DNA of 64,000 nucleotides from Stropharia rugosoannulata (lineage: Eukaryota; Basidiomycota; Agaricomycetes; Agaricales; Strophariaceae). Each line of letters opens with the position of its first letter. The first letter of the stretch is position 1. Under the pieces are notes generated by a model that saw only the letters and a program-made list of their open reading frames with translations, did not search any database and was not told the DNA's origin. Positions 45,963 through 55,465 of this stretch are shown here, piece by piece. The stretch covers positions 1,860,001 to 1,924,000 of the forward strand of contig JANCIK010000011.1 of assembly GCA_028532985.1 (NCBI GenBank), written 5' to 3'. A program made the position numbers and the translations under genes.

Positions 45963-48354
45963 CATCACGAAAAAGACTTTTGATCGGAGGGCACTTTAGG
46001 AAAGTGCAATCAGATCATCAATTGATGGGGCCTTTAACTACTTTAGGATGTCATGAGATGCCTTGGCATGTCCTGGCATGCCCTGGCATGCTTTGAATTC
46101 CCGTGCAACGTGGGGAAATAAAGCCAGCTTGAATGACTTTTCCCACCTTCATTGTTGATTTTCAAACATTAAAATTATACACATTATGTAGGTGACATGC
46201 CCATTCAAGTACTTCAAATAGTGCGATAATTTGATTATGTAAGCCTATCTAATATTGCACTAAGTCAACTAAGTCCTCTAAGTTCACTTGCACTTCACTC
46301 TCATGTTCCCCACTCCCCTTCCTCAACTTTTCTTGTATGCTTAGGCTCTACTCTACTCAGGCAGTCCTTGGTGACTGATACCTTGTTAGATCTGGTATAG
46401 AGCTTGGACTTATGTCAGGAGGGCAAATGTGGATGGAATAGGCCCATCCCTATAGAGATTGCTTTATATCGTCGGAATGGTGAACCGCATTATCAAACGG
46501 TTTTTTGGTACGTCTTTAGCTCATTTATACGTTTCTAACGCACCCAAGAACACTCCAAACGAACCAGTATTCGACGCGAAAACTGGTGATCATTTTGGGA
46601 CCCCTATTGGAACATATCACCATTTTCTTCCTTTTCTGTTTCTTCCGAGCCCTCGGTCACCCCCAGCTTCATAATGTGGGCAATTATGCGATTCTAACGA
46701 GCCCAAGACCGAAGATTTTGGATGTCTGGAAGGCCAGAACCAGCTATGTCTCTCTCCTTCCCCTGTTTTCCGATGTTTTATCGGTTTTAAAGGTATGTGT
46801 TGGGTTTATTGCATCGTTCTTTTCACATATGAGCTCCTGAAGATTAGGGGATTCTATCGAGTACTTGAACGTTCGATTCTGACGCCTGGAAGCTGTCCAA
46901 CTGTGATGTGCTCCTCCTGCCCCTAGACTGCCTCTGCTTGAAAGTGCCATAACTCCGGATCCTGTCTACCTTCACTCCCAATTACTTTTGCACCTTCAAG
47001 ACCATCTTAGTCCTCTGCCAACCATCTCCAAGATCATGCCAATTCATCCAGTACTTGCCAAGTATCATCTTATAGGTGTCAAGTCCCCTTAGGACACATT
47101 TTCCCTCATATATCTGTCAATACCCAGCCAAACAGTATGATCTTTGCATTTCCTGGTTTGTCTCATTAATACCTATCGAACAGTACCATTAATTGCGCGA
47201 TTTGACAAGCTTGACGGCGATCTCAATCTTTGTGTCCTCCTTCCCCTGGATGGGACAATTTAATTCACAGGTGCGCTTCTGGATATCCTGAGTGTCTCAA
47301 ACTTTGGGAAAACTTACTCAACTACATAAGGTACCCGCTCCTGCGACGGATTAATTTTTGGGGCCACCAAGCGTCCTTCATCTCAAGTTGCTAGTCAACT
47401 TCGGAGTTTTGGAGTATTTCTTTGATTCTGACATAGGTTCGTCTCTAATCTCCTTAATTCTTTCTATGATGAACTCACCTTGATTGTAGCTTTCTAACGA
47501 GCCCTCAAACGCTATATATCGTCGCTTGGAATTCAAAAATCCGCCATGTGCTCCTCCTCCCCCTCCCTCCTCCAGGTAAAGTACTACATATCTTGGGTTC
47601 CAGTTCGTATTTTTGGCTAATTCTTTTTGGAGTCTTTTACTATAGATATGTATCGACTAATCGACCAGTTTACGGCGTCCGATATGCCCTCAATATCCGA
47701 TGTCCCTATTGACCATATGACTACTATTGCAGAGTTGAATATCATCTCCTTCCTTCAATTTTCAACAAAGGCTTTCGCAACTTGGCATGTTTATTCACCA
47801 TTTATGTGGGGTTTGAACGTGTTCCTTACACAAATTTTGAGATTCCTGGATGTCTGTGAGTAGCCATGCCCACCTCCATCTCCCTGTCTTGGACTAATTT
47901 TGCTCTAAGTTGGGAACTACTTCTTCAATTGCGTCGCGGTTTTTTTGAGCTTCTTCGCGTTAATTCAGGCTTTCTAACGAGCCCCTGAACGCGTTATTCC
48001 GTGCAGAATTACCATCTTCATAAGCGCCCTATCACTGTGTTGTATTATATGTATCTACATGAATACTGTATTATCTAGTCTAGTTAGAGTCAATATATAA
48101 CTTGTTTTTTATAAGAAGTTTGAATAGTACTTGTTAAATGGCATTATATATAAACATCTTTGAATGATACAAGGCACATCTGGTGGATCCTAGGATGCCT
48201 TGAGCTGCCCTGGATTGCCTTAGGAAAGTTGTACCTGGTTGTTTGCAGAGGGACCTTGCCCTGAGTGCACCTAAGGGCCCTGGCTGCCTTAGGATCTCTA
48301 AGGCAGTGCCAGGGAGATACAAAGCCCCTGGGGACAAAAGTCATTTTCCTGATG
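45963..48354. mobile_element. CATCA-ended TIR element, copy 2 (2.39 kb)
   Basis: Ends CATCACGAAAAAGACTTTT and AAAAGTCATTTTCCTGATG. Inserted in the 51-bp minisatellite, which resumes in phase after a 2-bp CA on both sides (45961-45962, 48355-48356). It is reverse-complementary to copy 1 and retains far more CpGs. TTTCTAACGAGCCC occurs with small variations near 46533, 46693, 47490 and 47970. No transposase is visible. Confidence 0.8.
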
Positions 48355-48830
48355 CAGTGGCAATCTATGCATTATTGCGGCCATCTCACGTAGTAGTACA
48401 TTTACTAGTGGCAATCTACGCATTTTTGTGGCCATCTCATGTAGTAGTACATTTATCAGTAGCAATCTACGCATTTTTGCGGCCATCTCACATAGTGATA
48501 CATTTATCAGTGGCAATCTATGCAGAATAGAACTCCCTTATCTAACTGTGACTTGTGGCTATCTTATGTAGTGATATTTTCCTCAGTAGTAATCTGTGTA
48601 CATTTGCAGCCATCTCACATAGTGATACATTCATCAGTGGAAGTCTACGCATATTTGCGGCCATCTCATGTAGTGATAAATTCATCAGTGGCAATCTATG
48701 GATATTTGCAGCCATTTCACATAGTGGCACATTTAATAGTGGCAATCTATGCATATTTGCGGCCATCTTATGTAGTTATACATTTATCAGTGGCAATCTA
48801 CACACAATACTATTCTCTCATCCAACTTTA
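48355..48830. repeat. About 51-bp minisatellite, right part
   Basis: Continuation of the array at 45711-45962: roughly eight more units with GTGGCAATCTA and GGCCATCTCA. Bases 48831-49157 hold a second, looser repeat (AATGATTGCCACAAGGTAAATA, and TACTATTGTAATGAATA). Confidence 0.8.
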
Positions 48831-49157
48831 CTTGCCATAACATGTATGCTATCCAAACTATCTGACTTGTGGCCATCTCACATAGTGATACATTCTTTAT
48901 TGGAAATCCCTGCATTTTTGTCTACATTTCCAATGATTGCCACAAGGTAAATATTTGAAACAGCAATGTATAAATGATCAGTACTTTTGTAATGAATATT
49001 TCAATTGTGGATGCTTTTGGGCTACATTTGCAGCAATTGCCACAAGGAATAGATGATCAATACTATTGTAATGAATACTTCGATTTTGCATTCTTTTTGG
49101 CTACATTTTTAATGAATGCCACAAGGTAAATATGTGAAGTGGCAATATGTGGATGAT

Positions 49158-49451
49158 TGTAAGCCCGGCCCCCGTGCTTACCACAACAACTACCTTATTT
49201 AGACATTCCCCACAACTGCGACGCGACGCGACGCATCGAGATCACACAACTGTACAGTACCTACAGATTACATAACATAGTAGACGAGTATAAGAAGAAT
49301 TGGAGCACCTGGTATTCGGCATGCACATCCCGAATAACCAGGTGAGTAGACTACGTAGTATACAAGAAGATGTAACTAAAGATGCACATCCCGAATAACC
49401 AGGATTTGGTCCCTTCGCTCAGTGTGCAAACCTCGACCTTATTTCCAGTGA
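49158..49451 (+). repeat. 5' LTR of the chromovirus
   Basis: TGTAAGCCCGGCCCC … TTATTTCCAGTGA. Contains the internal 20-bp direct repeat CACATCCCGAATAACCAGG (twice). A hairpin GGCTGCC-TCTCTC-GGCAGCC follows immediately at 49452-49475. Confidence 0.9.
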
Positions 49452-49612
49452 GGCTGCCTCTCTCGGCAGCCTTTCACTTTTTTTTTGAAGCCGACCTCAG
49501 CCGGAAAAGAAATCAGCCTTAAGAAACGTCCGTCGGGGGGACAAGTACATCCAATCCTCGTCCAGACCATCCATCCCCCAACCAGCGGGTTTCAAGCTAA
49601 CGACCACGGAGC

Positions 49613-52600
49613 ATGGCCCGAACAGACCCTTCAGACGCATCCCCGGCTCGCACACGAGCGCGAAGCAAAACAGAGACCCCCGCCCCAACTGGAGACCCTG
49701 CAATGGCGCACGCCGCACAGGACCCAGAATCGGGAGAGGACTCTAGCACGGAGATTGAAAACTTCCTGGACACCTTAGATATAAACCCCCCAGCATCCCC
49801 ACCTCTTGAACCTGAACCATCACCTCCACCAACGCCCGGGACTGTCAGCCGAGCGCCATCACCATTCCCATCACCGCCCCCATCACTCGACGACTCCGAC
49901 AGCGAATCAGAAGACGCACACGAGCGCTACCCAACTCTGAATCATCTCGACATGTCGACCGCCGAAACCGCCGAGGCGCAGATCATTGGCCTCAACCGCG
50001 CAAAAGACTGCCCCATTCTCACCAAGGGCGAAGTCACCCCCTACATCATGCTCGCATGGCGCAGACACTGCGAGCGCTACAAGCTGCTCAACGAACTCGA
50101 CGACGAGAAGGTCATCAAGCACGTTGGAGGCAGTGTACACGAGCCGCACATACAAGACTGGTTCGCAACGGAGTCGGCACGGCTAGTCAAAGGTACGCTC
50201 GACGAATACCTCAAAGAATTCGCTGAGTACGTTCTTCCGCGCAACTGGGCCAACCGGGTCCAGGAGCAGATCTTGTCCTCTCGCCAGGGAGACAAGGACT
50301 TCGCCAAGTGGAGATACGAAATGCAAAACCTAAACTCAATCCTCTCCATGGCGCCCAACATGCAGCCGCTCTCGAAGGAAGCCTTGCGAGCACAACTCAC
50401 GGCGAATCTGTCCACCGACCTCCGCTTGTTCATCGTGCGCGAATCCTTCGACCACATCACGGACTTCCACGCCTGGGCCCTAGAGATCACCGAACACGAC
50501 AACGAACTCCGAGCAGAGAAAGAGCGAAACACTCGCGCTGCCGCTCGTGCCTTCTCTGAGTGGTCGGGAAATTCGGCGGGCGGAAAGAAGAAGTCCCTCC
50601 TTGAGCGCATCGAGAAGGCTCCCGCGATCACAAACGCTACCACCGCATCCGTGACTGCCTCCAAGAAATACCTCCCACGCCTGACCGATGGCGAGAAGGA
50701 GCTCCTCCGTGAGCACAAGGGCTGTCCCCGCTGTCGCGTGTTCTATGCAGGACATACCCCAGACGGCTGCCCTTTGAAGCTCAACAACTCATGGCCTGAC
50801 CCGGACACCTATGTCACCCTCACGGCCAGCAAGGCCCTCGAAGCCAAGAAGGCAGCAGGACTGGTCGCCTTAGGACTTGAAGACGTCGATGTCCATGACT
50901 CTTACATCTCACCTGCCGCCGCCGCCGAGTACACCCCACGCGACTACGAGGCCGAGCAGGAGATAGTAGACTGGGGCGACGATGATACTGACTTGTACGT
51001 CTCTTCATTTTCCTTCACGCAACCTCACATCCACGCCACCGTGGATTTTCCCCTTCGACACTCCTCCCTTACAATTGCTGTACGAGCACTGCTTGACACA
51101 GGCTGTCCATCCACAGTGATTAGCGCGGCATTTGCCACGCGACTCGGTGTCCAACAGCTGGCGCTTCCACCCAGCGAGGACAACTTACATTCACTCTCAA
51201 AAGCACCACTCGGGTGCACTCAATACGCGAAGCTTCAATTCACCCTCGGGCAGGGACGATGGAAGTCTCAAGTGTTTATTGCCAAAATTGTAGAACAATT
51301 ACCTATTCCAATAATATTAGGCTTGCCTTTTCTACATGCCCACCACATCTTGATTGACACTGAGTTATCTGCGGCCATCGACAAAACGAACGGCCAATTT
51401 CTCACCAATCCGCAAGAGCACACACCCCCGGGGACGACGACATCAGCTACTCCACTAACACACCCACTTAAGTCTGAGACGCTCCGCATAGAAAACCCGT
51501 CCTCAGCGGATACAGAACTGCCCCCGCCCGCAGCGGAGAGTCCTATACCAATCATGGCGGCAGTGCGCACAAAAATAGAACAAGTCTCACTAGAAGAGAC
51601 ATTCCAAATTAAGCATGAAACAATGCGGCAGGAATATATTGATCGCTTCCCAACGCAACTACCAAACCTAGTGGACAACCTACCCACTGACATCTACCAC
51701 AGGATACGGTTGAAAGACCCGTCCCTCATCACCTCCTCACGCGCTTATGCAGCCCCAAAACGGTACCTTGAATCCTGGAAACGGGTTCTCGACTCACACC
51801 TGGCGGCTGGCCGTTTGCGGCCCTCTTCCTCAGCCTACTCCTCGCCAGCCTTCTGTATCCCCAAATTCAAGGACGGGGCACCAGACCTCACAGTCGACCC
51901 CAGATGGGTCAACGACTACCGCGAGCTCAACAACAACACGATACGAGACAACTTCCCCTTACCTCGAATTGACGACATTCTGGCCGACTGCGGCAAGGGT
52001 AAAATATTTGGGAAAGTCGACATGACTAACTCCTTTTTTCAGACTCGAGTACACCCCGACGATATTCATCTCACTGCGGTCCGCACCCCCTGGGGTCTCT
52101 ACGAGTGGGTCGTAATGCCAATGGGAGGCTGTAATGCCCCAGCCACACACCAGTGCCGCATGACGGATGCACTCCGGCACCTGATTGGAAGGATCTGCCA
52201 TGTCTACCTGGACGACATCATCATCTGGTCCAGCGACATCGATGAGCACAACAGAAACCTTGCCCAAGTTTTAGATGCACTCCGTGCAGCAAACCTGTAC
52301 TGCAACCCGAACAAATCACAACTATATGCCACTGAGATATCCTTTTTAGGACATACTATCTCGGGCGATGGGATCCGCCCGGACCCTCGCAAGATAGACC
52401 GCATCCTCGCCTGGCCGATCCCGACGACTGCGACGAACATTAGAGGATTCTTAGGGTTAACACGTTACCTGGCCGCCTTCTTACCAGCACTTGCTGAGCA
52501 CACATCTGTATTAACACCACTCACCCATAAAGATTATGACAAGAATTTTCCCCAATGGCTCCCTGTACACCAACGCGCCTTTGATGAGATTAAGCGCCTA

Positions 52601-54772
52601 GTAACAAGCGCAGAATGCCTGACCGTGATCGACTATGATCATCCTACCCATAAGATCTTTGTTACAACAGATGCCAGCGACAGACGAACAGGAGGCGTAC
52701 TCAGTTTTGGAGAAACATGGGAGACAGCGCGCCCAGTCGCATACGACTCATACCAATTGAACGACGCAGAGAAACATTACCCTGTACACGAGAAAGAGCT
52801 TCTCGCAATTGTGAAAGCTCTCAAGAAGTGGCGCTCCTCCCTTCTAGGAGTACATTTTGACGTCCTCACTGACCATCGAACCTTAGAATATTTCAAATCC
52901 CAGAAAGACATGTCCGCGAGGCAAATGCGATGGTCGATATTTTTAGTGGACTATGATTACACCATACACTACATACGAGGAGAAGACAACTCGGTCGCCG
53001 ACGCACTGTCACGCATGCCCAACGACGCACCCAACTCAGTGCTAGCAGCATGCAGCCTGGCATACACCCGGCACCCCAGAATGACAGAAGACATAGTACA
53101 AGCAGTAGCGACATTCTTAGTGGCCGGAGTACTACATGTCAGCACTCATGAATCCCTACGAAACGACATTGTAAAAGGATATGAGACGGACCCCCATGCC
53201 CAACAAGTCATCGACGGCCTCAAGGCGGGTAGCATAGAAGGCGCCCGATCCGCTAACGGCCTGCTTTACGTTGGCAAGAGGCTCCTTATCCCCACGGTTA
53301 ACAGGGTTAGAGAAAGCTTCTATCACCTTGCCCATGACATCCTTGGTCACTATGGATTCGACAAATCCTACGAGTCGCTCCGGGACTCGTACTACTGGCC
53401 CAACATGTGGCGCGACCTCGAGGATGCCTACATACCCTCATGTGAAGACTGTCAACGTAACAAAGACCGGACATCCAAGCCCACAGGTCCGCTACACCCG
53501 CTCCCAGTACCTGATGGCCGTTTCGACATGGTGGGGCTCGATTTCATTGGCCCTCTGCCCAAGGACGAGGGCTACGACACTATACTTACCATGACGGACC
53601 TACTAGGGGCCGACATGCAGTTAGCCCCGACGCACTCAACCGCAACCACGGGCCAAGTCGGTGTACTGCTCTTTGACCACTGGTACTGCGAGAATGGGCT
53701 CATGATGAACCTAGTTTGCAACTGCGACGCGCTATTTATTGCCGAGGTCTGGAAGGCGCTCCACAAACTTACAGGCGTCAACATCAAGATGTCGACAGCA
53801 TACCATCCCGAATCGGACGGAGGCAGTGAGCGAACGAACAAGACAGTGGTCCAGTCCATCCGTTTCCTGGTGGACCAGAACCAGTGCGGGTGGGTAAGCA
53901 AACTACCCCGGATCCGTTTCGCATTCATGAACACAGTCAACGCCTCCACCGGGTTCTCTCCCTCCCAGTTGAAGACAGGCCGGTCACCCAGACTCATTCC
54001 CCCCTTGGAACCATTGCCCGAAGACGCTACACCAGCACAAATAGAAGCACATGAACTCATTAAACGAATTGAAACAGACGTCATGGAGGCTCAAGACCGC
54101 TTACTAGCCGCCAAAATACGCCAGGCATTCCACGCAAACCAGCACCGCGGCCCCGAGATTGTCTACAAGATTGGGGACAAAGTTATGCTGTCCACAGCAA
54201 ATAGGCGCCGCAATTACAAACGGAAGGGAAAGAAGCGCGCGGCCAAGTTCATGCCAAGATATGACGGACCGTACACGGTCGTAGCAGCCTTCCCAGAGCG
54301 ATCAGAATACACACTACACTTACCCAACAGCCCGAAGACCTTCCCCGGGTTTCATGCCAGCCTCCTGAAGCCGTATGTCCCAAACGACCCAGCACTGTTC
54401 CCCACACGTGAACCTAGCCGCCCTGGTCCCGTTGTCACCGAGGACGGACTGCGTGAGCATGTCATAGATCGCATACTCGATGCCAAGCGAGTTAGGGGCG
54501 ACCGGATGTATTTAGTCCGCTGGAAAGGCTACGGCGCCGCGGACGATGAATGGAAGCCGTGGGACGAAATGAAAGACACCGCCGCCCTCGACGTTTGGGA
54601 AGACGTTCACGGTTCGTCGACTAACCAACGCAAATTTTTCAGAGGGGGGAGGGGTGTAAGCCCGGCCCCCGTGCTTACCACAACAACTACCTTATTTAGA
54701 CATTCCCCACAACTGCGACGCGACACGACGCATCGAGATCACACAACTGTACAGTACCTACAGATTACATAA
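49613..54772 (+). CDS. Ty3/gypsy chromovirus Gag-Pol polyprotein
   Basis: A 1719-residue frame without stops. Gag: acidic/Pro-rich N-terminus, capsid-like region about 120-310, atypical zinc knuckle C371-x2-C374-x6-H381-x4-C386. Protease: LLDTG, Asp495. RT: FPLPRIDDIL, then YLDD at 865-868. RNase H: TDAS with Asp1020, ending YIRGEDNSVADALSRMP. Integrase: HHCC zinc part (HDILGHYG … CEDC), GLDFIGPL Asp1310, then VCNCDALF where relatives have VSDRDALF, so the second catalytic Asp is Asn1370; Glu1406 (GGSERTNK) is present. A chromodomain closes it (about 1617-1663, MYLVRWKGYGAADDEWKPW). The last 39 codons run into the 3' LTR. The ATG chosen is the first in frame after the LTR. Integration in cis is probably dead. 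Confidence 0.93.
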   Translation: MARTDPSDASPARTRARSKTETPAPTGDPAMAHAAQDPESGEDSSTEIENFLDTLDINPPASPPLEPEPSPPPTPGTVSRAPSPFPSPPPSLDDSDSESEDAHERYPTLNHLDMSTAETAEAQIIGLNRAKDCPILTKGEVTPYIMLAWRRHCERYKLLNELDDEKVIKHVGGSVHEPHIQDWFATESARLVKGTLDEYLKEFAEYVLPRNWANRVQEQILSSRQGDKDFAKWRYEMQNLNSILSMAPNMQPLSKEALRAQLTANLSTDLRLFIVRESFDHITDFHAWALEITEHDNELRAEKERNTRAAARAFSEWSGNSAGGKKKSLLERIEKAPAITNATTASVTASKKYLPRLTDGEKELLREHKGCPRCRVFYAGHTPDGCPLKLNNSWPDPDTYVTLTASKALEAKKAAGLVALGLEDVDVHDSYISPAAAAEYTPRDYEAEQEIVDWGDDDTDLYVSSFSFTQPHIHATVDFPLRHSSLTIAVRALLDTGCPSTVISAAFATRLGVQQLALPPSEDNLHSLSKAPLGCTQYAKLQFTLGQGRWKSQVFIAKIVEQLPIPIILGLPFLHAHHILIDTELSAAIDKTNGQFLTNPQEHTPPGTTTSATPLTHPLKSETLRIENPSSADTELPPPAAESPIPIMAAVRTKIEQVSLEETFQIKHETMRQEYIDRFPTQLPNLVDNLPTDIYHRIRLKDPSLITSSRAYAAPKRYLESWKRVLDSHLAAGRLRPSSSAYSSPAFCIPKFKDGAPDLTVDPRWVNDYRELNNNTIRDNFPLPRIDDILADCGKGKIFGKVDMTNSFFQTRVHPDDIHLTAVRTPWGLYEWVVMPMGGCNAPATHQCRMTDALRHLIGRICHVYLDDIIIWSSDIDEHNRNLAQVLDALRAANLYCNPNKSQLYATEISFLGHTISGDGIRPDPRKIDRILAWPIPTTATNIRGFLGLTRYLAAFLPALAEHTSVLTPLTHKDYDKNFPQWLPVHQRAFDEIKRLVTSAECLTVIDYDHPTHKIFVTTDASDRRTGGVLSFGETWETARPVAYDSYQLNDAEKHYPVHEKELLAIVKALKKWRSSLLGVHFDVLTDHRTLEYFKSQKDMSARQMRWSIFLVDYDYTIHYIRGEDNSVADALSRMPNDAPNSVLAACSLAYTRHPRMTEDIVQAVATFLVAGVLHVSTHESLRNDIVKGYETDPHAQQVIDGLKAGSIEGARSANGLLYVGKRLLIPTVNRVRESFYHLAHDILGHYGFDKSYESLRDSYYWPNMWRDLEDAYIPSCEDCQRNKDRTSKPTGPLHPLPVPDGRFDMVGLDFIGPLPKDEGYDTILTMTDLLGADMQLAPTHSTATTGQVGVLLFDHWYCENGLMMNLVCNCDALFIAEVWKALHKLTGVNIKMSTAYHPESDGGSERTNKTVVQSIRFLVDQNQCGWVSKLPRIRFAFMNTVNASTGFSPSQLKTGRSPRLIPPLEPLPEDATPAQIEAHELIKRIETDVMEAQDRLLAAKIRQAFHANQHRGPEIVYKIGDKVMLSTANRRRNYKRKGKKRAAKFMPRYDGPYTVVAAFPERSEYTLHLPNSPKTFPGFHASLLKPYVPNDPALFPTREPSRPGPVVTEDGLREHVIDRILDAKRVRGDRMYLVRWKGYGAADDEWKPWDEMKDTAALDVWEDVHGSSTNQRKFFRGGRGVSPAPVLTTTTTLFRHSPQLRRDTTHRDHTTVQYLQIT

Positions 54773-54948
54773 CATAGTAGACGAGTATAAGAAGAATTGG
54801 AGCACCTGGTATTCGGCATGCACATCCCGAATAACCAGGTGAGTAGACTACGTAGTATACAAGAAGATGTAACTAAAGATGCACATCCCGAATAACCAGG
54901 ATTTGGTCCCTTCGCTCAGTGTGCAAACCTCGACCTTATTTCCAGTGA
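54655..54948 (+). repeat. 3' LTR of the chromovirus
   Basis: Same sequence as the 5' LTR but for one G-to-A at a CpG. It is followed by AAGGCTGCCGAGAGACA, the complement of the hairpin arm that follows the 5' LTR. Confidence 0.9.
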
Positions 54949-55378
54949 AAGGCTGCCGAGAGACAGTACTATTGTAATGAGGAATTCATATGTGAACACA
55001 TCTGGAAAGATTGCTGCAAGTTAAATATGTGACGCCACATTGGCAAACTCATATTATCACAACCAGTCTACATACTATGTGATTCATGCAGCTATCCAAT
55101 TCTATATGATTTCCGGCATAATTCCTTTTTTCCTCATGCTGCACATCAGTAAAATGTAATACCGGCCACTATCTGAATGCAATGCTGCATGACCACATGG
55201 CATAATGCGGCATAATTCATTTTTTCACTATGCTGCACATCAGTATAATGTAATGCCGCCCACTATTGCAATGCAATGCTGCTTGACTGCACGGCATAAA
55301 GCGGCATATAGGGCCTGTACCCGGGTATGAGTATATCAACTACAGTGTAGTTTGTCCTATTTAGGCCATATACACTGT
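54949..55378. repeat. Tandem repeats of the 45308 element, right part
   Basis: About 115-bp unit twice (about 55112-55310): GCGGCATAATTC-TTTTTTC, ATGCTGCACATCAGTA-AATGTAAT, CACTAT, AATGCAATGCTGC. The following 70 bp repeat ACTACAGTGTAGT and GTACCCGGGTA palindromes. Confidence 0.65.
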
Positions 55379-55465
55379 GGGTACAAGGGTGTTCCTAGGG
55401 ACCGACACTGTCGACTACACTGTAGTGTCCCTAGGTACGACTGTGTCAGTACAGTGTAGCTACAC

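Larger units (their letters stand above)
49158..54948 (+). mobile_element. Full-length Ty3/gypsy chromovirus, very young
   Basis: Paired 294-bp LTRs (49158-49451, 54655-54948) differ at one base that I can find, CGACGCGACG versus CGACACGACG, so insertion is recent. A purine tract (GAGGGGGGAGGGG) lies directly before the 3' LTR. The interior is one 1719-codon gag-pol frame. It sits in the TACTATTGTAATGA repeat of the 45308 element; no clean target duplication is seen. Just past each LTR a GGCTGCC/GGCAGCC hairpin region is in opposite orientation on the two sides. Confidence 0.95.
45308..55458. mobile_element. Minisatellite-bearing TIR element, opened by two insertions
   Basis: Inverted ends of about 80 bp (45308-45387 and 55379-55458) both begin TACACTGTAC and contain the internal palindromic pair CCTAGGGACACTAC / GGTCCCTAGG. 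Taking out 45963-48354 and the Ty3 element leaves about 2 kb of tandem repeats and no gene. The left flank is Copia RNase H and the right flank a LINE, so the outer site does not rejoin to one sequence. Confidence 0.55.

Noticed and set aside
47627..47863. 78-codon frame inside the CATCA element as a transposase remnant
   Set aside because: The homologous stretch in copy 1 lies on the other strand with stops and no conserved protein pattern.
45711..49157. CRISPR-like array of spaced repeats
   Set aside because: Units are contiguous 51-bp minisatellite copies with diverged whole units, no unique spacers, in a eukaryotic context.
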